Part shown: positions 1 to 8,812 of the stretch, in pieces
Layout: every line of letters begins with the position of its first letter
How positions within the stretch are numbered: the stretch's first letter is position 1
Assembly (NCBI RefSeq): GCF_036178845.1
Contig: NZ_CP108070.1
Span: forward strand, 1,364,001-1,428,000
Direction of reading: 5' to 3'
DNA: 64,000 nt
Source: Streptomyces sp. NBC_00271
Lineage (GTDB): Bacteria; Actinomycetota; Actinomycetes; Streptomycetales; Streptomycetaceae
Translations under genes and position numbers: made by a program
Notes under the pieces: generated by a model
Seen by the model: only the letters and a program-made list of their open reading frames with translations
What the model was told of the DNA's origin: nothing
Databases searched by the model: none

Positions 1-139
1 GTGGCTCCGCGGCGTGGAACCACCCTCCGCGAAGGAGGACACGGCGCCCGGTGAAACGGTTCCGCCGGTAGGAGTGTCAGGAAGGGGTTACCGGTGCGGT
101 CGAGCCGCTCCCGGCGCACGGTCCCGTTCGGCGCGCTTC

Positions 140-203
140 GCCGATCGTTTCCACGATCACCTGGCGCTTGCGGCCCGCCACCTTCTTGCCCTCGTCGTAC
201 CCG
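140..203 (-). pseudogene. IS5/DDE transposase fragment
   Basis: Read on the minus strand, this stretch gives GYDEGKKVAGRKRQVIVETI, which matches the conserved segment around the second catalytic region of IS5-family DDE transposases (usual form GYDAGKKVKGRKRHLLVDT). No start codon, no flanking inverted repeats and no further transposase sequence are visible, so this is a short decayed relic. The rest of 1-387 shows no supportable gene. Confidence 0.55.
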
Positions 204-387
204 CGGCCGCCGGGGTCTCAGCCCATCTCGTTCGGAGATGACTGACATTCGAAATCATCGCCACGTCAGGGGAAGCACGGGGGCTCCGCCGGCGCTGAGG
301 AAACCGTGCGAGCGGCAACGAGGCCGCTCGACCATCACCCAGCGTTTCCCGAACCGCTCCACCGGTTCCCTTCCCGAGAAGGTGCCC

Positions 388-1602
388 GTGTCCGAGTCCC
401 CCGTCCTCAAGTCACCGGGTCAGACCGCCACCGCGCAGGCGGCGCACGGCGTGCCGGGCTGGCTGGTCGCCCTCTTCGCCGTCGCCTCCGGCATGACGGT
501 CGCCAACCTGTACTACGCCCAGCCCCTGCTGTCCTCGCTGCGCGACGTGTTCCATGTCGGCACGGCGGCCGCCGGCGGACTCATCACCCTCACCCAGATC
601 GGCTATGTCCTGGGCATGCTCTTCCTCGTCCCGCTCGGCGACCGGCTGGAGAAGCGCGGACTGATCAGCGTGCTCCTGACGGTCACCACGCTCGCCCTGG
701 TCGCCGCGGGTCTCGCCACCAACTTCCCCATGCTGCTGATCGCCTCCCTGATCAGCGGAGGCACCTCGGTCGTCGCCCAGATACTGATCCCCTTCGCGGC
801 GAGCCTGGCCCCCGACCACGCGCGTGGCCGGATCGTCGGACGGGTGATGAGCGGCCTGCTCACCGGCATACTGCTCTCCCGCACCCTCAGCAGCCTGGTC
901 TCCGACGTGGCGGGCTGGCGGGTGGTGTACCTCGGCTCCGCCGTCCTGATGGCCCTGCTGGCCCTGGCCCTGCGCGCGGCCCTGCCGCAGCACGCGCCGA
1001 CCACGACCATGCCGTACGCCCATGTCCTGCGCTCCACGCTCCAACTGGTGCGCCGGCACCCCGTGTTGCTGCGTCGGGGTCTCTACCAGGCGGCGATGTT
1101 CGGTGCGTTCAGCGCGTTCTGGACCACCGTGTCGTACGTCCTGACCGGCCCCCACTTCCACTACTCCCCCATCGGAGTCGGCCTCTTCGCGCTCGTCGGC
1201 GCGGCCGGTGCGGCCGTCGCCCCGTTCGCCGGTCACTGGGCCGACCGCGGGCTCGTCCGTCCCATGACCGGGATCGCCTTCGCCGTCGCGGCCCTGGCCT
1301 TCGCGGTCGCGGGCTTCGGTCAGTCCCACATCACGCTGATCGCCCTGGCCGCGATCCTGATCGACACGGCCGTGCAGTCCACCCTGATCCTCGGTCAGCA
1401 CACCATCTACCAGCTCGACCCGAACGCCCGCGCCCGCCTCAACAGCGCGTTCATCGCGATCTTCTTCGTCGGCGGCGCGCTCGGCTCCCAGCTCGGCTCG
1501 ATCGCCTACCACGCGGCCGGCTGGACCGCGGTCACCGTCCTGGGCGCCGCCCTGCCGGTGCTGGGCCTGCTCCACTGGACGACGGAACGCCGTACGGCCT
1601 GA
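388..1602 (+). CDS. MFS transporter (DHA1-like drug or sugar efflux)
   Basis: A 404-residue inner-membrane protein made of about 12 hydrophobic segments, the usual size of DHA1-type major facilitator exporters. The loop after TM2 carries a motif-A-like stretch (PLGDRLEKRG), typical of proton-driven antiporters. The reading frame is open further upstream, but the GTG at 388 follows a GAGAAGG Shine-Dalgarno at 5-nt spacing and places TM1 (GWLVALFAVASGMTVANLYY) about 25 residues from the N terminus. The extra upstream codons would add a charged, low-complexity leader and are rejected. It converges on the next gene with a 20-bp gap. Substrate cannot be told from sequence. Confidence 0.85.
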   Translation: MSESPVLKSPGQTATAQAAHGVPGWLVALFAVASGMTVANLYYAQPLLSSLRDVFHVGTAAAGGLITLTQIGYVLGMLFLVPLGDRLEKRGLISVLLTVTTLALVAAGLATNFPMLLIASLISGGTSVVAQILIPFAASLAPDHARGRIVGRVMSGLLTGILLSRTLSSLVSDVAGWRVVYLGSAVLMALLALALRAALPQHAPTTTMPYAHVLRSTLQLVRRHPVLLRRGLYQAAMFGAFSAFWTTVSYVLTGPHFHYSPIGVGLFALVGAAGAAVAPFAGHWADRGLVRPMTGIAFAVAALAFAVAGFGQSHITLIALAAILIDTAVQSTLILGQHTIYQLDPNARARLNSAFIAIFFVGGALGSQLGSIAYHAAGWTAVTVLGAALPVLGLLHWTTERRTA

Positions 1603-1622
1603 TCAGTGGCCCGGGGAGCGAG

Positions 1623-2156
1623 TCACGATCCCGCTTCCCCCCGCAGGAAGTTGCTCACCTGACAGGCGAGGCTGTCCCTCGCCGAGTCGGAGCGGGCGGC
1701 GGCGTCGACCGAGCCCTCGTAGAGGTCGATGCCGCCGACCCACAGGTACCGGTCGGTCCACTCGTCGTCGACCTTCAGCTGGATCTGGATGTCCACCCGG
1801 GACAGGGAGGCGTCCGGGCCCGCGGCGAAGAGGACCGCGGTGGCCCGGCGCAGGGGGTAGACGTCGTAGCCCTCGATGAACTGGGAGTTCCGCCAGTCCA
1901 GGAAGGCGCTCTCGCCGTCGGGGCCGACCCGGATGTCCATCTGGCCGTCCTCGAGATGGATGCCGAAGTGCTCGCCACCACGGTTCTCGACGGTCACCCG
2001 GCACCGGAAGTAGGTCAGCCCTTCGGCGGCGTCGTCGCGTCCGCGCGGCGGCTCCGCCCGCTCCACCCCATGGACGCGGACGCGCAGGCCGGCGTGCTCG
2101 TCGTACTCCTGCCAGTCCCCGACCACGTTCGGTTCGTGCACGGTCCACCTCTCCAC
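1623..2156 (-). CDS. hypothetical protein, 177 aa
   Basis: Not recognised as a named family. The 177-residue product is soluble, acidic, lacks a signal peptide and membrane segments, and looks beta-rich, with alternating hydrophobic positions such as YFRCRVTVENRG and DIQIQLKVDDEW. That pattern suggests a small beta-sandwich. The ATG at 2156 begins MERWTVHEPN and is preceded by a weak purine stretch. High third-position GC supports coding. It faces the MFS gene tail to tail; no functional link is evident. Confidence 0.7.
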   Translation of the reverse strand: MERWTVHEPNVVGDWQEYDEHAGLRVRVHGVERAEPPRGRDDAAEGLTYFRCRVTVENRGGEHFGIHLEDGQMDIRVGPDGESAFLDWRNSQFIEGYDVYPLRRATAVLFAAGPDASLSRVDIQIQLKVDDEWTDRYLWVGGIDLYEGSVDAAARSDSARDSLACQVSNFLRGEAGS

Positions 2157-2322
2157 CTCAGAGAGCTGTTTCCTATCTGTGCCCTCAACGGGGTGTCAAA
2201 TGGGCGGAACGCACCGTGGCCAGCGTTTTTGCCCTCCTTGATCGGCGATCAAGCCGTGCCCAGCCAGAACCCGTGTACCTGCCATTGCGGGGACATTTCC
2301 GTGCGTGCTGCACATCACGTTC

Positions 2323-2913
2323 TCAGGCGCCTCGGCGCAGCGTCCGCATCTGCTCGTCGAGGGGGCCGAGGCCGACGTCGCGGCGCCGCTCCTCGAGGGT
2401 CTCGGGCCGCCGGATCGGATACGGGCGGAAGGTCGCGGGGTCGACCCGGGTGCCGTAGAACTGGGGCTGGCCCAGTTCGACCGCGCAGTGATCGGCGATG
2501 TAGGCGTGGTGCGGGGCGGGGCAGCGGCCGTCCGCGGTGGCCTGGGCGATCAGGTCGCGGCAGCGGAGCTGGAAGTCGAGGTCCGGAGCGTGCAGCAGGA
2601 TCATCAGGGCCGCGGTCGAGGCGGGCGCGCCGACCAGGTCCGCGGCCGGCCAGCCGTGGCGGCGGACGATCGTCCCGAGGGCGTCGGCATTGGTCCTGCG
2701 GCATTCGACGAGGCCGCGCCGGACCTGTGGGGTGGGGTTCGTCCGCGCCTGCCGCATCAGGTGCCGCTCCTCGTCGGCCCGGCGTGAGAGTTCCCGGGCG
2801 AGCGCGGCGGCGAGTGCCGGGAGGATCCCCGCGGACGCGGGCCCCGGCTCCACCGGTGCTCCGTCCGGCTCGGTCGGCGTGCCGACCGTGAGGTGCCCCG
2901 GTAATCGCTTCAT
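2323..2913 (-). CDS. DUF6624-like protein
   Basis: A 196-residue soluble protein. The C-terminal two thirds (about residues 60-190) resembles DUF6624: an R-x-N-x-D-x-L-G-x-I-V segment, then LMILLHAPDLDFQLRC, HHAYIADHCAVELGQPQFYG and a C-terminal IRRPETLEERRRDVGLGPL stretch. Function of the family is unknown. The ATG at 2913 overlaps the stop of the upstream ATP-binding gene in an ATGA arrangement, so the two are probably translationally coupled. The frame stays open upstream, but that part is antisense-like and is not used. Confidence 0.75.
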   Translation of the reverse strand: MKRLPGHLTVGTPTEPDGAPVEPGPASAGILPALAAALARELSRRADEERHLMRQARTNPTPQVRRGLVECRRTNADALGTIVRRHGWPAADLVGAPASTAALMILLHAPDLDFQLRCRDLIAQATADGRCPAPHHAYIADHCAVELGQPQFYGTRVDPATFRPYPIRRPETLEERRRDVGLGPLDEQMRTLRRGA

Positions 2914-3392
2914 GGCATGCCCCGGAGCGCCAGGGTGAACCACACCTTCTTGCCCGTGGTGCCGGGGTCGGCCGGTGCGACGCCCCAGTCGTCCGTCAGA
3001 GCGGCCACGATGGCCAGTCCGCGTCCCGACTCCTCGGCGCCGCCCGGGTCGCGCGGTCGCGGCAGTGCGGACGAACGGTCGGCGACCGTCACACGCAGCT
3101 CGTGCCCGATGTGTTCCAGGGTGACGGTGATCGTGTCGCGGGGGCCGGGACTGCCGTGTCTCACCGCGTTGGCGAACAGCTCGTCCGTGGCGAGGACAGC
3201 GTTGTCGAGGCACTCGGAGGGCAGGCGCAGAGGGGTGAGGTGCTCGGCGACCATGTCCCGCACGCCGGCCGCGCGCGTGGGTTGGGCGGGGACCGTGGTT
3301 CGCACCAGACTGGGGTGCGTCCTGGGCAGCACGGCGGCGTCGTGCCGCGGTGAGGGCGACGGCCCGCGGCGATGAGCCCTGGATGCCGTCAT
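2910..3392 (-). CDS. ATP-binding protein, anti-sigma regulatory factor type
   Basis: A 160-residue cytoplasmic protein with an HATPase_c_2 (RsbW/SpoIIAB-like) fold. The N-box is intact (LATDELFANAVRHGSPG, Glu and Asn present), followed by a G1-like ADRSSALPRP and a G2-like GRGLAIVAALTDDWGV. Streptomyces has dozens of these small kinases or ATP-binding proteins, usually controlling sigma factors or anti-anti-sigma proteins. The ATG at 3392 has a good AAGGAGG site about 6 nt away. It overlaps the DUF6624-like gene by 4 nt. Its partner is not identifiable here. Confidence 0.85.
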   Translation of the reverse strand: MTASRAHRRGPSPSPRHDAAVLPRTHPSLVRTTVPAQPTRAAGVRDMVAEHLTPLRLPSECLDNAVLATDELFANAVRHGSPGPRDTITVTLEHIGHELRVTVADRSSALPRPRDPGGAEESGRGLAIVAALTDDWGVAPADPGTTGKKVWFTLALRGMP

Positions 3393-3524
3393 CGGTCCTC
3401 CTTCGTTGCAGCGCGGGTGGGGGATGTGCTCGGTGGCTGCCCATGCAGCCAACAGGGCACGGCCCCCCGCCGACCAGGGGGTATCGGGGTTGTCCGGTTG
3501 CAGGCACGTAGTGGCATGGGATGT

Positions 3525-4358
3525 ATGTTCGATCAGGTGAGGAACGTGAGCGGGAGCCGGACGCCGGTGCGCCCAGGCGATCCCACCGGGTGGTCGGGGG
3601 TGCGCGGCAAGCGCGTCCTGGTCACCGGTGGAACGCGGGGTCTCGGCGAGCAGATCGTGCGGCTGCTCGCCGCCGAAGGGGCCCGGGTGGCGACCTGCGC
3701 GCGCGGCGCGGGCGACCTGGCGGCGCTGGCGGCATCGCTGGACTCCCCGCTGTTCACCCAGGCGCTCGACGTCACCGAGCCGGAGCGTCTGGAGGAGTTT
3801 GTCGCGGCCATGGCGAATCGTTTCGGCGGGCTCGATGGGGTGGTGGCTTGTGCGGGCGGTTCGCGCGGCGGCCGCTTCGAGGAGACGGACGCCGAGGACT
3901 GGGCGGCGACCTGGGAAGTGAACGTCGGCCATGCCGCGCGCCTGGTCCGGGCCGCGGTGCCGCATCTGCGGGCCGCCGGAGGCGGATCGGTCGTGGTGAT
4001 CTCGTCGATCTCCGGCTGGAAGCCCGGGCCGCCCGTCCAGTACGGGGTGGCGAAGTCCGCCCAGATCCAGTTGGCCGCCTCGCTCGCCCGTGAACTGGGG
4101 CCGGACGGAATCCGGGTGAACGCCGTCTCCCCCGGGTCGATGCTCATCCCGGGCAGGCGCTGGGACCGGATGCGCCGGGAGGACCCCGAGGCGTACGCGG
4201 GATTCGTGGCGACGGAACTTCCGAGCGGAGCGCCGGTCGCTCCGCAGGAGGTCGCCCGGGTGGTGGCGTTTCTGCTGTCCGACTGGTCGAGCGGTATCTC
4301 CGGAGCGCACCTGCCCGTCGACCGCGCCCAGAACGCACCCTCGCCGGACGGCTACTGA
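3525..4358 (+). CDS. SDR-family NAD(P)-dependent oxidoreductase
   Basis: A classical short-chain dehydrogenase of about 277 residues. The Rossmann nucleotide motif TGGTRGLG lies near residues 34-41, followed by a modified NNAG motif (ACAGG), the catalytic serine region VISSISG and the YxxxK pair (QYGVAKSA). VNAVSPG after the active site is also typical. The start is uncertain: ATG 3516, ATG 3525 and GTG 3546 are all in frame, and the latter has an AGGTGAGG site but with short spacing. Substrate unknown. It is divergent from the ATP-binding gene. Confidence 0.85.
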   Translation: MFDQVRNVSGSRTPVRPGDPTGWSGVRGKRVLVTGGTRGLGEQIVRLLAAEGARVATCARGAGDLAALAASLDSPLFTQALDVTEPERLEEFVAAMANRFGGLDGVVACAGGSRGGRFEETDAEDWAATWEVNVGHAARLVRAAVPHLRAAGGGSVVVISSISGWKPGPPVQYGVAKSAQIQLAASLARELGPDGIRVNAVSPGSMLIPGRRWDRMRREDPEAYAGFVATELPSGAPVAPQEVARVVAFLLSDWSSGISGAHLPVDRAQNAPSPDGY

Positions 4359-4411
4359 GCCGGCCGTTCCTGCCTCAGGGACCCTGCCCGCCCCAAAGAC
4401 CGCTCTCATCT

Positions 4412-4444
4412 CAGCGACCGCTCCCGTCCCAGCGACCGCTCCCG
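4412..4444 (+). repeat. short tandem repeat between convergent genes
   Basis: CAGCGACCGCTCCCG occurs twice, at 4412-4426 and 4430-4444 (18-bp period), with a degenerate third unit just upstream near 4397. It lies between the convergent SDR and TPR regulator genes. No function is inferred. Confidence 0.6.
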
Positions 4445-4480
4445 CTAAGTCACCCACCGGGCCGACCGCCGCGCTCCCCG

Positions 4481-5893
4481 TCATGCGACCGCCCCCAGCA
4501 CCGCACGGGACCTGCGCTCGAACTCCTGCACCATCGGCTCGTGGCGGCGTGGCTCCAGACGGGTACGGAAGTCGCGCAGGGCCTGGATCGACCGTTCACT
4601 GTGCACGGTACTGAGAGTGTCCAGCGCTTCGGTGGCCGTGCGGACGGCCTCGTCGAGCCGGTCCTGCTGGAGATGCGCGGTCGCGAGCACCGAGCGGCTG
4701 ATGGCCTGGCGTCTGCGCCGGTCGGCGTTCGCGCTCAGCGACTCGCTCGCCGTACGTTCGGCCTGGGCGGCGAGCCCCAGGTCACGGAAGCACAGGGCGG
4801 CCTCGGCCTGGAGATAGTGGTGGTCGAGATAGCGCACCCAGACGGATTCCTGGTCGGGGCCCCGGCTCATGTCCAGTTGCGCTTCCGCCAGGCGCAGCGC
4901 CTCCGAGGCCTCGCACGAGTGCCCCTGCGCGGCATGTCCGCGTGCCGCCATGGCGTACAGGCGCATCAGTCCGAGCGGGCTGCCCGCCCCCTTCGCGGTG
5001 GCGACTCCGGCCCGGGCCAGTGCCACCCCCTCGTCGGGGCGGCCGAGGTTGGTGGTCAGATGGGAGAGCCCGGCCAGGATCTGGCCGCCCAGCACCCGGT
5101 CGCGCCCCTCGGCGCACAGGCGCAGCCCCTGGGTCATGTACCGCTGCGCGAGCCCGTACTCCCCCGCGTCGTACGAGCTCCAGCCGGCCATCGCGGCGAG
5201 GCGCGCGGCTGCGGCGTACAACTGCCGTTGCAGCTGGGGCGGGGTGCCGCGGCGCTGGAGCATGGGGACGACCTCGGTGGAGAGGTAGTGCACGATGCTG
5301 GTGCGCACCCCGCCACCGCCGTAGTGGTTGTCCATCTGGTCGAACATGGCGATCATCGCGTGCACCTGCTCGACGGGCCCGCCGCTCGTCACCACCGTCG
5401 GGCGGAAGGCCTCCTGCTGCTCCAACAGCCACAGCAGCCACTCGCGTTGGGGGTTCGTCAGCGCGGCGGCGACGAAGGGCACCGAGCCGAGGAGGCTGCG
5501 GCGGGAGATGTCGGTGGAGCCCAGTTCGGCCAGGGTGTGCAGGGTTTCCGACACGTCCTCGCCATAGACCAGGGCCCGGCCCGCGACCGGGCGCTGCTGA
5601 TCGGAGTGGAAGCCGAGGTCCGCGGGCGACACGGCGCGGCCGAGCCTTCCGGAGAGCACGGTGGCGATAAACTCCGGTGTGGTGCCCCGCGGTTGTTGGC
5701 CTTGGAGCCAGCGGGTGACCGACGCCTTGTCGTAGTTGGAGTCCGCGCCTTGGCGGCGGCCCAGTTCGTTGACCCTGAGGGCGAGGGACGCGTAGGAGCA
5801 ACCGGCTTCCTTGAGGGCGACCGCCAGCGCCGAGTTGGCCCCGCCGGGGCCCTTGCCTGCGCTCCTTGATTGTCCGTCGCTCACGGTGGCCAC
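4481..5893 (-). CDS. NsdA-like TPR regulatory protein
   Basis: A 470-residue cytoplasmic protein. Residues about 20-95 form a helix-turn-helix-like region (SYASLALRVNELGRRQG, then SVTRWLQGQQPRG), typical of the Streptomyces family that includes the developmental regulator NsdA. Residues about 160-460 are rich in tetratricopeptide-like helices. The family commonly represses antibiotic production or sporulation; that role is inference here. Starts at GTG 5893 or GTG 5884 are equally possible. It is divergent from the XRE/DUF5753 gene across a 250-bp AT-richer promoter region. A second protein of the same architecture is at 32,550-33,920. Confidence 0.75.
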   Translation of the reverse strand: MATVSDGQSRSAGKGPGGANSALAVALKEAGCSYASLALRVNELGRRQGADSNYDKASVTRWLQGQQPRGTTPEFIATVLSGRLGRAVSPADLGFHSDQQRPVAGRALVYGEDVSETLHTLAELGSTDISRRSLLGSVPFVAAALTNPQREWLLWLLEQQEAFRPTVVTSGGPVEQVHAMIAMFDQMDNHYGGGGVRTSIVHYLSTEVVPMLQRRGTPPQLQRQLYAAAARLAAMAGWSSYDAGEYGLAQRYMTQGLRLCAEGRDRVLGGQILAGLSHLTTNLGRPDEGVALARAGVATAKGAGSPLGLMRLYAMAARGHAAQGHSCEASEALRLAEAQLDMSRGPDQESVWVRYLDHHYLQAEAALCFRDLGLAAQAERTASESLSANADRRRRQAISRSVLATAHLQQDRLDEAVRTATEALDTLSTVHSERSIQALRDFRTRLEPRRHEPMVQEFERRSRAVLGAVA

Positions 5894-6143
5894 CCAGGTC
5901 TCGCCTTACGGTCCGTACGGCTGCGCTCGTATCTGCCGGTCCATCAACTTCGTTACGACACAGCACAGTTGAACGTATGTCGCCAGGGACTGTGCGACAG
6001 GTCACTCGGTCACTATGGTCGCCGACAGGCTCAACACGCAACCGGCGTTCTGATAATTTCAGAACGATCCGCATCACCCTGTCTCTGTCAACGACCGCGT
6101 GGCACACTGCACGCTGTGATACAGCCGTACCGGGAGGTAGGAC
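5894..6143. promoter_or_regulatory. divergent promoter region
   Basis: About 250 bp between the divergent TPR regulator and XRE regulator starts, distinctly richer in A/T than its surroundings (for example GATAATTTCAGAACGATCC). It must hold both promoters, but no clear paired -35/-10 boxes or operator could be fixed by eye. Confidence 0.4.
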
Positions 6144-7010
6144 GTGAGTGACAACCGCTCGGGCGGCAGCGCACCCACGGTCCTGCGGATGGTTCTCGGC
6201 AAGCGACTGAAGCAGCTGAGGGAACAGGCGGGAGTGTCGTTCGAGGAGGCGGCACGGGCGATCGAGGTCACTCCACTGACGGTCCGCCGGATCGAGAAGG
6301 CCGAGGTCGGCCTCCGGATCCCCTATGTGAAGGAGTTGCTGCGCACCTACGGGGTGCCGGCGACGGAGATCGACGACTTCCTCGCGCTGGCCCGGGAGGC
6401 CAACCAGCCGGGCTGGTGGTACAAGTACCGCGACGTGCTGCCCGAGTGGTTCAGCGCCTACGTGAGCCTGGAGAGCGAAGCCAGCGTCATCCGTCTCTAC
6501 GAACCCCACTACGTTCCGGGCCTGTTGCAGACGAACGACTACGCCACCGCGCTCATGCGCGTGGGCTTCCCCAACGAGTCGAAGGAGGACGTCGCCCGCC
6601 GTGTCGCCCTGCGGACCAGGCGGCAGGACCTGCTCGCCAAGCCGGACGCGCCCGCCATCTGGGCCATCCTCGACGAGACGGTGCTGCGCCGCCCGGTGGG
6701 CGGGGCCGAGGTGATGCGGGCCCAGATCGACCGGCTGCACGAGGTCCTGGACATGCCGAAGGTCCGGATCCAGGTCATGCGCTTCGGGGTGGGGGCACAC
6801 CCCGGCGCCTTCGGCCCGTTCCACCACTTCCGCTTCGGCTTCTCCGAACTGCCCGACGTCATCTACACGGAAAGCCTCGCCGGCGCGGTCTATGTCGACC
6901 GGCCCGGCGACGTCGTCACCTATCTCGAAGTACTGGACCGGATGTCCGTGCAGGCGGAACCGGTCGCTCGGACCAGGGCCATCCTGGCCGAATTGCGTAA
7001 GGAGTTGTGA
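6144..7010 (+). CDS. XRE-family regulator with DUF5753 domain
   Basis: A 288-residue protein with an N-terminal helix-turn-helix (about 12-70: KRLKQLREQAGVSFEEAARA and TVRRIEKAEVG) and a C-terminal DUF5753 domain (about 95-285, including YEPHYVPGLLQTNDYA and RQDLLAKPDAP). This is the WhiJ-like / Scr1-type architecture, expanded in Streptomyces and nearly always followed by a DUF397 gene. GTG 6144 sits behind GGGAGGT. The downstream DUF397 gene starts 3 nt after its stop, so they form one unit. The pair is thought to act as regulator and modulator, or antitoxin and toxin. Confidence 0.9.
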   Translation: MSDNRSGGSAPTVLRMVLGKRLKQLREQAGVSFEEAARAIEVTPLTVRRIEKAEVGLRIPYVKELLRTYGVPATEIDDFLALAREANQPGWWYKYRDVLPEWFSAYVSLESEASVIRLYEPHYVPGLLQTNDYATALMRVGFPNESKEDVARRVALRTRRQDLLAKPDAPAIWAILDETVLRRPVGGAEVMRAQIDRLHEVLDMPKVRIQVMRFGVGAHPGAFGPFHHFRFGFSELPDVIYTESLAGAVYVDRPGDVVTYLEVLDRMSVQAEPVARTRAILAELRKEL

Positions 7011-7013
7011 TCC

Positions 7014-7259
7014 ATGGGATCAAAGGGCCCCATCTACAGTGGCATGCCGGCCGTCGACCTGGGCACCGAGGGCTGGGAGAAGCCCTGGAGCGGTACGAAC
7101 GGCGGGAGTTGTGTCGAGGCCAAGCGGCTGCCCGACGGCAGTGTGGCCTTCCGCCAGTCCACGGACCCGAACGGGCCCGCGCTGGTGTACACCCGGGACG
7201 AGATGATCTCGTTCCTCGAAGGCGCGAAGTCCGGCCAGGCCGACTTCCTCGTCGCCTGA
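7014..7259 (+). CDS. DUF397 small protein
   Basis: An 81-residue cytoplasmic protein with the DUF397 signature: W-x-x-x-x-G-T-N-G-G-S-C-V-E near residues 24-37, then VAFRQSTDPNGPALVYT and a hydrophobic C-terminal helix. DUF397 proteins pair genetically with the preceding XRE/DUF5753 regulators and in some systems antagonise them. ATG 7014 has its ribosome-binding site (AAGGAG) inside the upstream gene, consistent with coupling. The gap from here to 7472 contains no supportable gene. Confidence 0.9.
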   Translation: MGSKGPIYSGMPAVDLGTEGWEKPWSGTNGGSCVEAKRLPDGSVAFRQSTDPNGPALVYTRDEMISFLEGAKSGQADFLVA

Positions 7260-7472
7260 CGCGCTCACAGACCGCCTGAGGCCGGGAGAGCCGTCCGCCC
7301 CTCGGGCAACCACCGGAGCCGCACCACCACCACGCCGGCACCACCACTACGCCCGCACAACCGGACAACCCGCACGCCCACTCCCGCCGTGCGGGTCGTC
7401 CGTTCACACTGAGGGAATCGGTCGTCCCGGAGGGAGCGGTATGCGCACCGGTCCTTGTCGCGAGGTGCGGGG

Positions 7473-7958
7473 ATGATCCTCGGCCAGGCCCTCGCCCAGT
7501 GCCGGACCCTGGTCGTCGACGGTCCGGACGGAATCGGCAGAAGCGCCCTGATCGCCGAGCTGGCCCGGCACGGATTCCTGGTCCGGCTCTGCCGCGGGCC
7601 CCTCCATCACGTGGACCCCACCCAGCCCTACCGCGAACTCCTGGCGGCGTCGGGCCGGTTGGCCGTCGACGGCAGTCTCGTCCACGAGCTGGTCTACGGA
7701 CCATTGCGCCGCGGACGCTCCCGGGTGACCTGGATCCAGGCCCTCGACTTCGCCGAAGCGGTGGCGGAACGCGACGGGGCCCTCGTCCACGTGACCGGCG
7801 AGACGGACGACACGGAGGCGGTCGACGCGTACGAGCGGGCGCTGCACACCCTCGCGCAGCATGTCCCCGTGGTGACCCTGGAGGCCAAGGACCTCGGCCA
7901 CCCCATCCGCGGCCCTGCCTGCCGAGCGATCAACTCGAGCCGGGTGAAAGGCAGTTGA
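7473..7958 (+). CDS. P-loop protein resembling dTMP-kinase fold, Walker A degenerate
   Basis: A 161-residue protein. Residues about 14-29 (RTLVVDGPDGIGRSAL) look like the P-loop of thymidylate-kinase-like proteins (EGxDGxGKST), but the Walker A lysine is arginine. Further matches to the fold are SLVHELVYGPLRRG and DGALVHVTGE, where a strand and lid would lie. The protein is shorter than true dTMP kinases (about 200-210 aa). ATG 7473 is chosen over TTG 7455. Enzyme activity is doubtful given the missing lysine; nucleotide binding remains possible. Confidence 0.6.
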   Translation: MILGQALAQCRTLVVDGPDGIGRSALIAELARHGFLVRLCRGPLHHVDPTQPYRELLAASGRLAVDGSLVHELVYGPLRRGRSRVTWIQALDFAEAVAERDGALVHVTGETDDTEAVDAYERALHTLAQHVPVVTLEAKDLGHPIRGPACRAINSSRVKGS

Positions 7959-8002
7959 CGGTAGGTTATTGACAGACCGCGTGACGGAGGCAGGAGACAT
8001 CC

Positions 8003-8812
8003 ATGGCAGACGACCGGCCCAACCCCGACCAAGAGGCGTTGTCCAAGATCGACACCACGGTACCGCACTCGGCCCGCATCTGGAACTACTGGATGGGTGG
8101 GAAGGACAACTACGAGGTCGACCGGATCGCGGGCGACGCCTACCGCGAGGTCGCGCCGAACATCGAGACGATGGCCCGGGCCTCCCGCGAGTACCTGATC
8201 CGGACCGTGACCTTCGTCGCCGGTGAGCTCGGCATCCGCCAGTTCCTGGACATCGGCACCGGTCTGCCCTCGTACGACAACACCCACCAGGTCGCCCAGC
8301 GGGTGGCGCCCGAGTCGCGCATCGTCTACGTGGACAACGACCCCCTGGTGCTGCGGCACGCCCAGGCGCTGCTGACCAGCACCCCCGAGGGCGTCACCAA
8401 CTACATCGACGCGGATCTGCACGAGCCCGAGAAGATCGTCGAGGCGGCGAGCCGAATCCTGGACTTCGGCCGGCCCGTCGCCCTGATGCTCATGGGGATC
8501 CTCGGTCACATCCAGGACTACGAGGAGGCCAGGTCGATCGTCCGCACCCTCCAGGCCGCCCTGCCTTCCGGCAGCTACTTCGTGCACTACGACAGCACCG
8601 ACACCGACGCCGCGCTCAAGCAGGCCCAGCAGGGTTACGACGACACGGGCGCCGTCCCCTACGTGCTGCGCAGCCCGGAGCAGATCACCGCGTACTACGA
8701 GGGCCTGGAGCTGATCGAACCCGGCATCGTCTCCTGTCCGCTGTGGCGCCCCGAGCCCGGCACCGCGCCGGAGCCCACGGACGTGCACGGCGGGGTGGCC
8801 CTCAAGCCGTGA
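8003..8812 (+). CDS. SAM-dependent methyltransferase (DUF574)
   Basis: A 269-residue cytoplasmic protein of the actinobacterial DUF574 / Methyltransf_19 family. Diagnostic stretches are SARIWNYWMGGKDNYEVD near the N terminus, the SAM-binding loop FLDIGTGLPSYDN (about 80-92), IVYVDNDPLVLRHA (acidic loop) and the C-terminal YYEGLELIEPGIVSCPLWRP. ATG 8003 follows GGAGGCAGGAGA. Substrates of this family are mostly unknown. The gene converges on the flavin oxidoreductase with no gap. Confidence 0.9.
   Translation: MADDRPNPDQEALSKIDTTVPHSARIWNYWMGGKDNYEVDRIAGDAYREVAPNIETMARASREYLIRTVTFVAGELGIRQFLDIGTGLPSYDNTHQVAQRVAPESRIVYVDNDPLVLRHAQALLTSTPEGVTNYIDADLHEPEKIVEAASRILDFGRPVALMLMGILGHIQDYEEARSIVRTLQAALPSGSYFVHYDSTDTDAALKQAQQGYDDTGAVPYVLRSPEQITAYYEGLELIEPGIVSCPLWRPEPGTAPEPTDVHGGVALKP

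Noticed and set aside
412..1575. Long minus-strand ORF (387 codons) over the MFS gene
   Set aside because: Antisense shadow of the high-GC MFS gene; composition is Gly/Arg/Asp-rich with no domain and the MFS frame is convincing.
4541..5869. 442-codon plus-strand ORF over the TPR regulator
   Set aside because: Shadow frame; the minus-strand product has clear helix-turn-helix and TPR features while this one is low-complexity.
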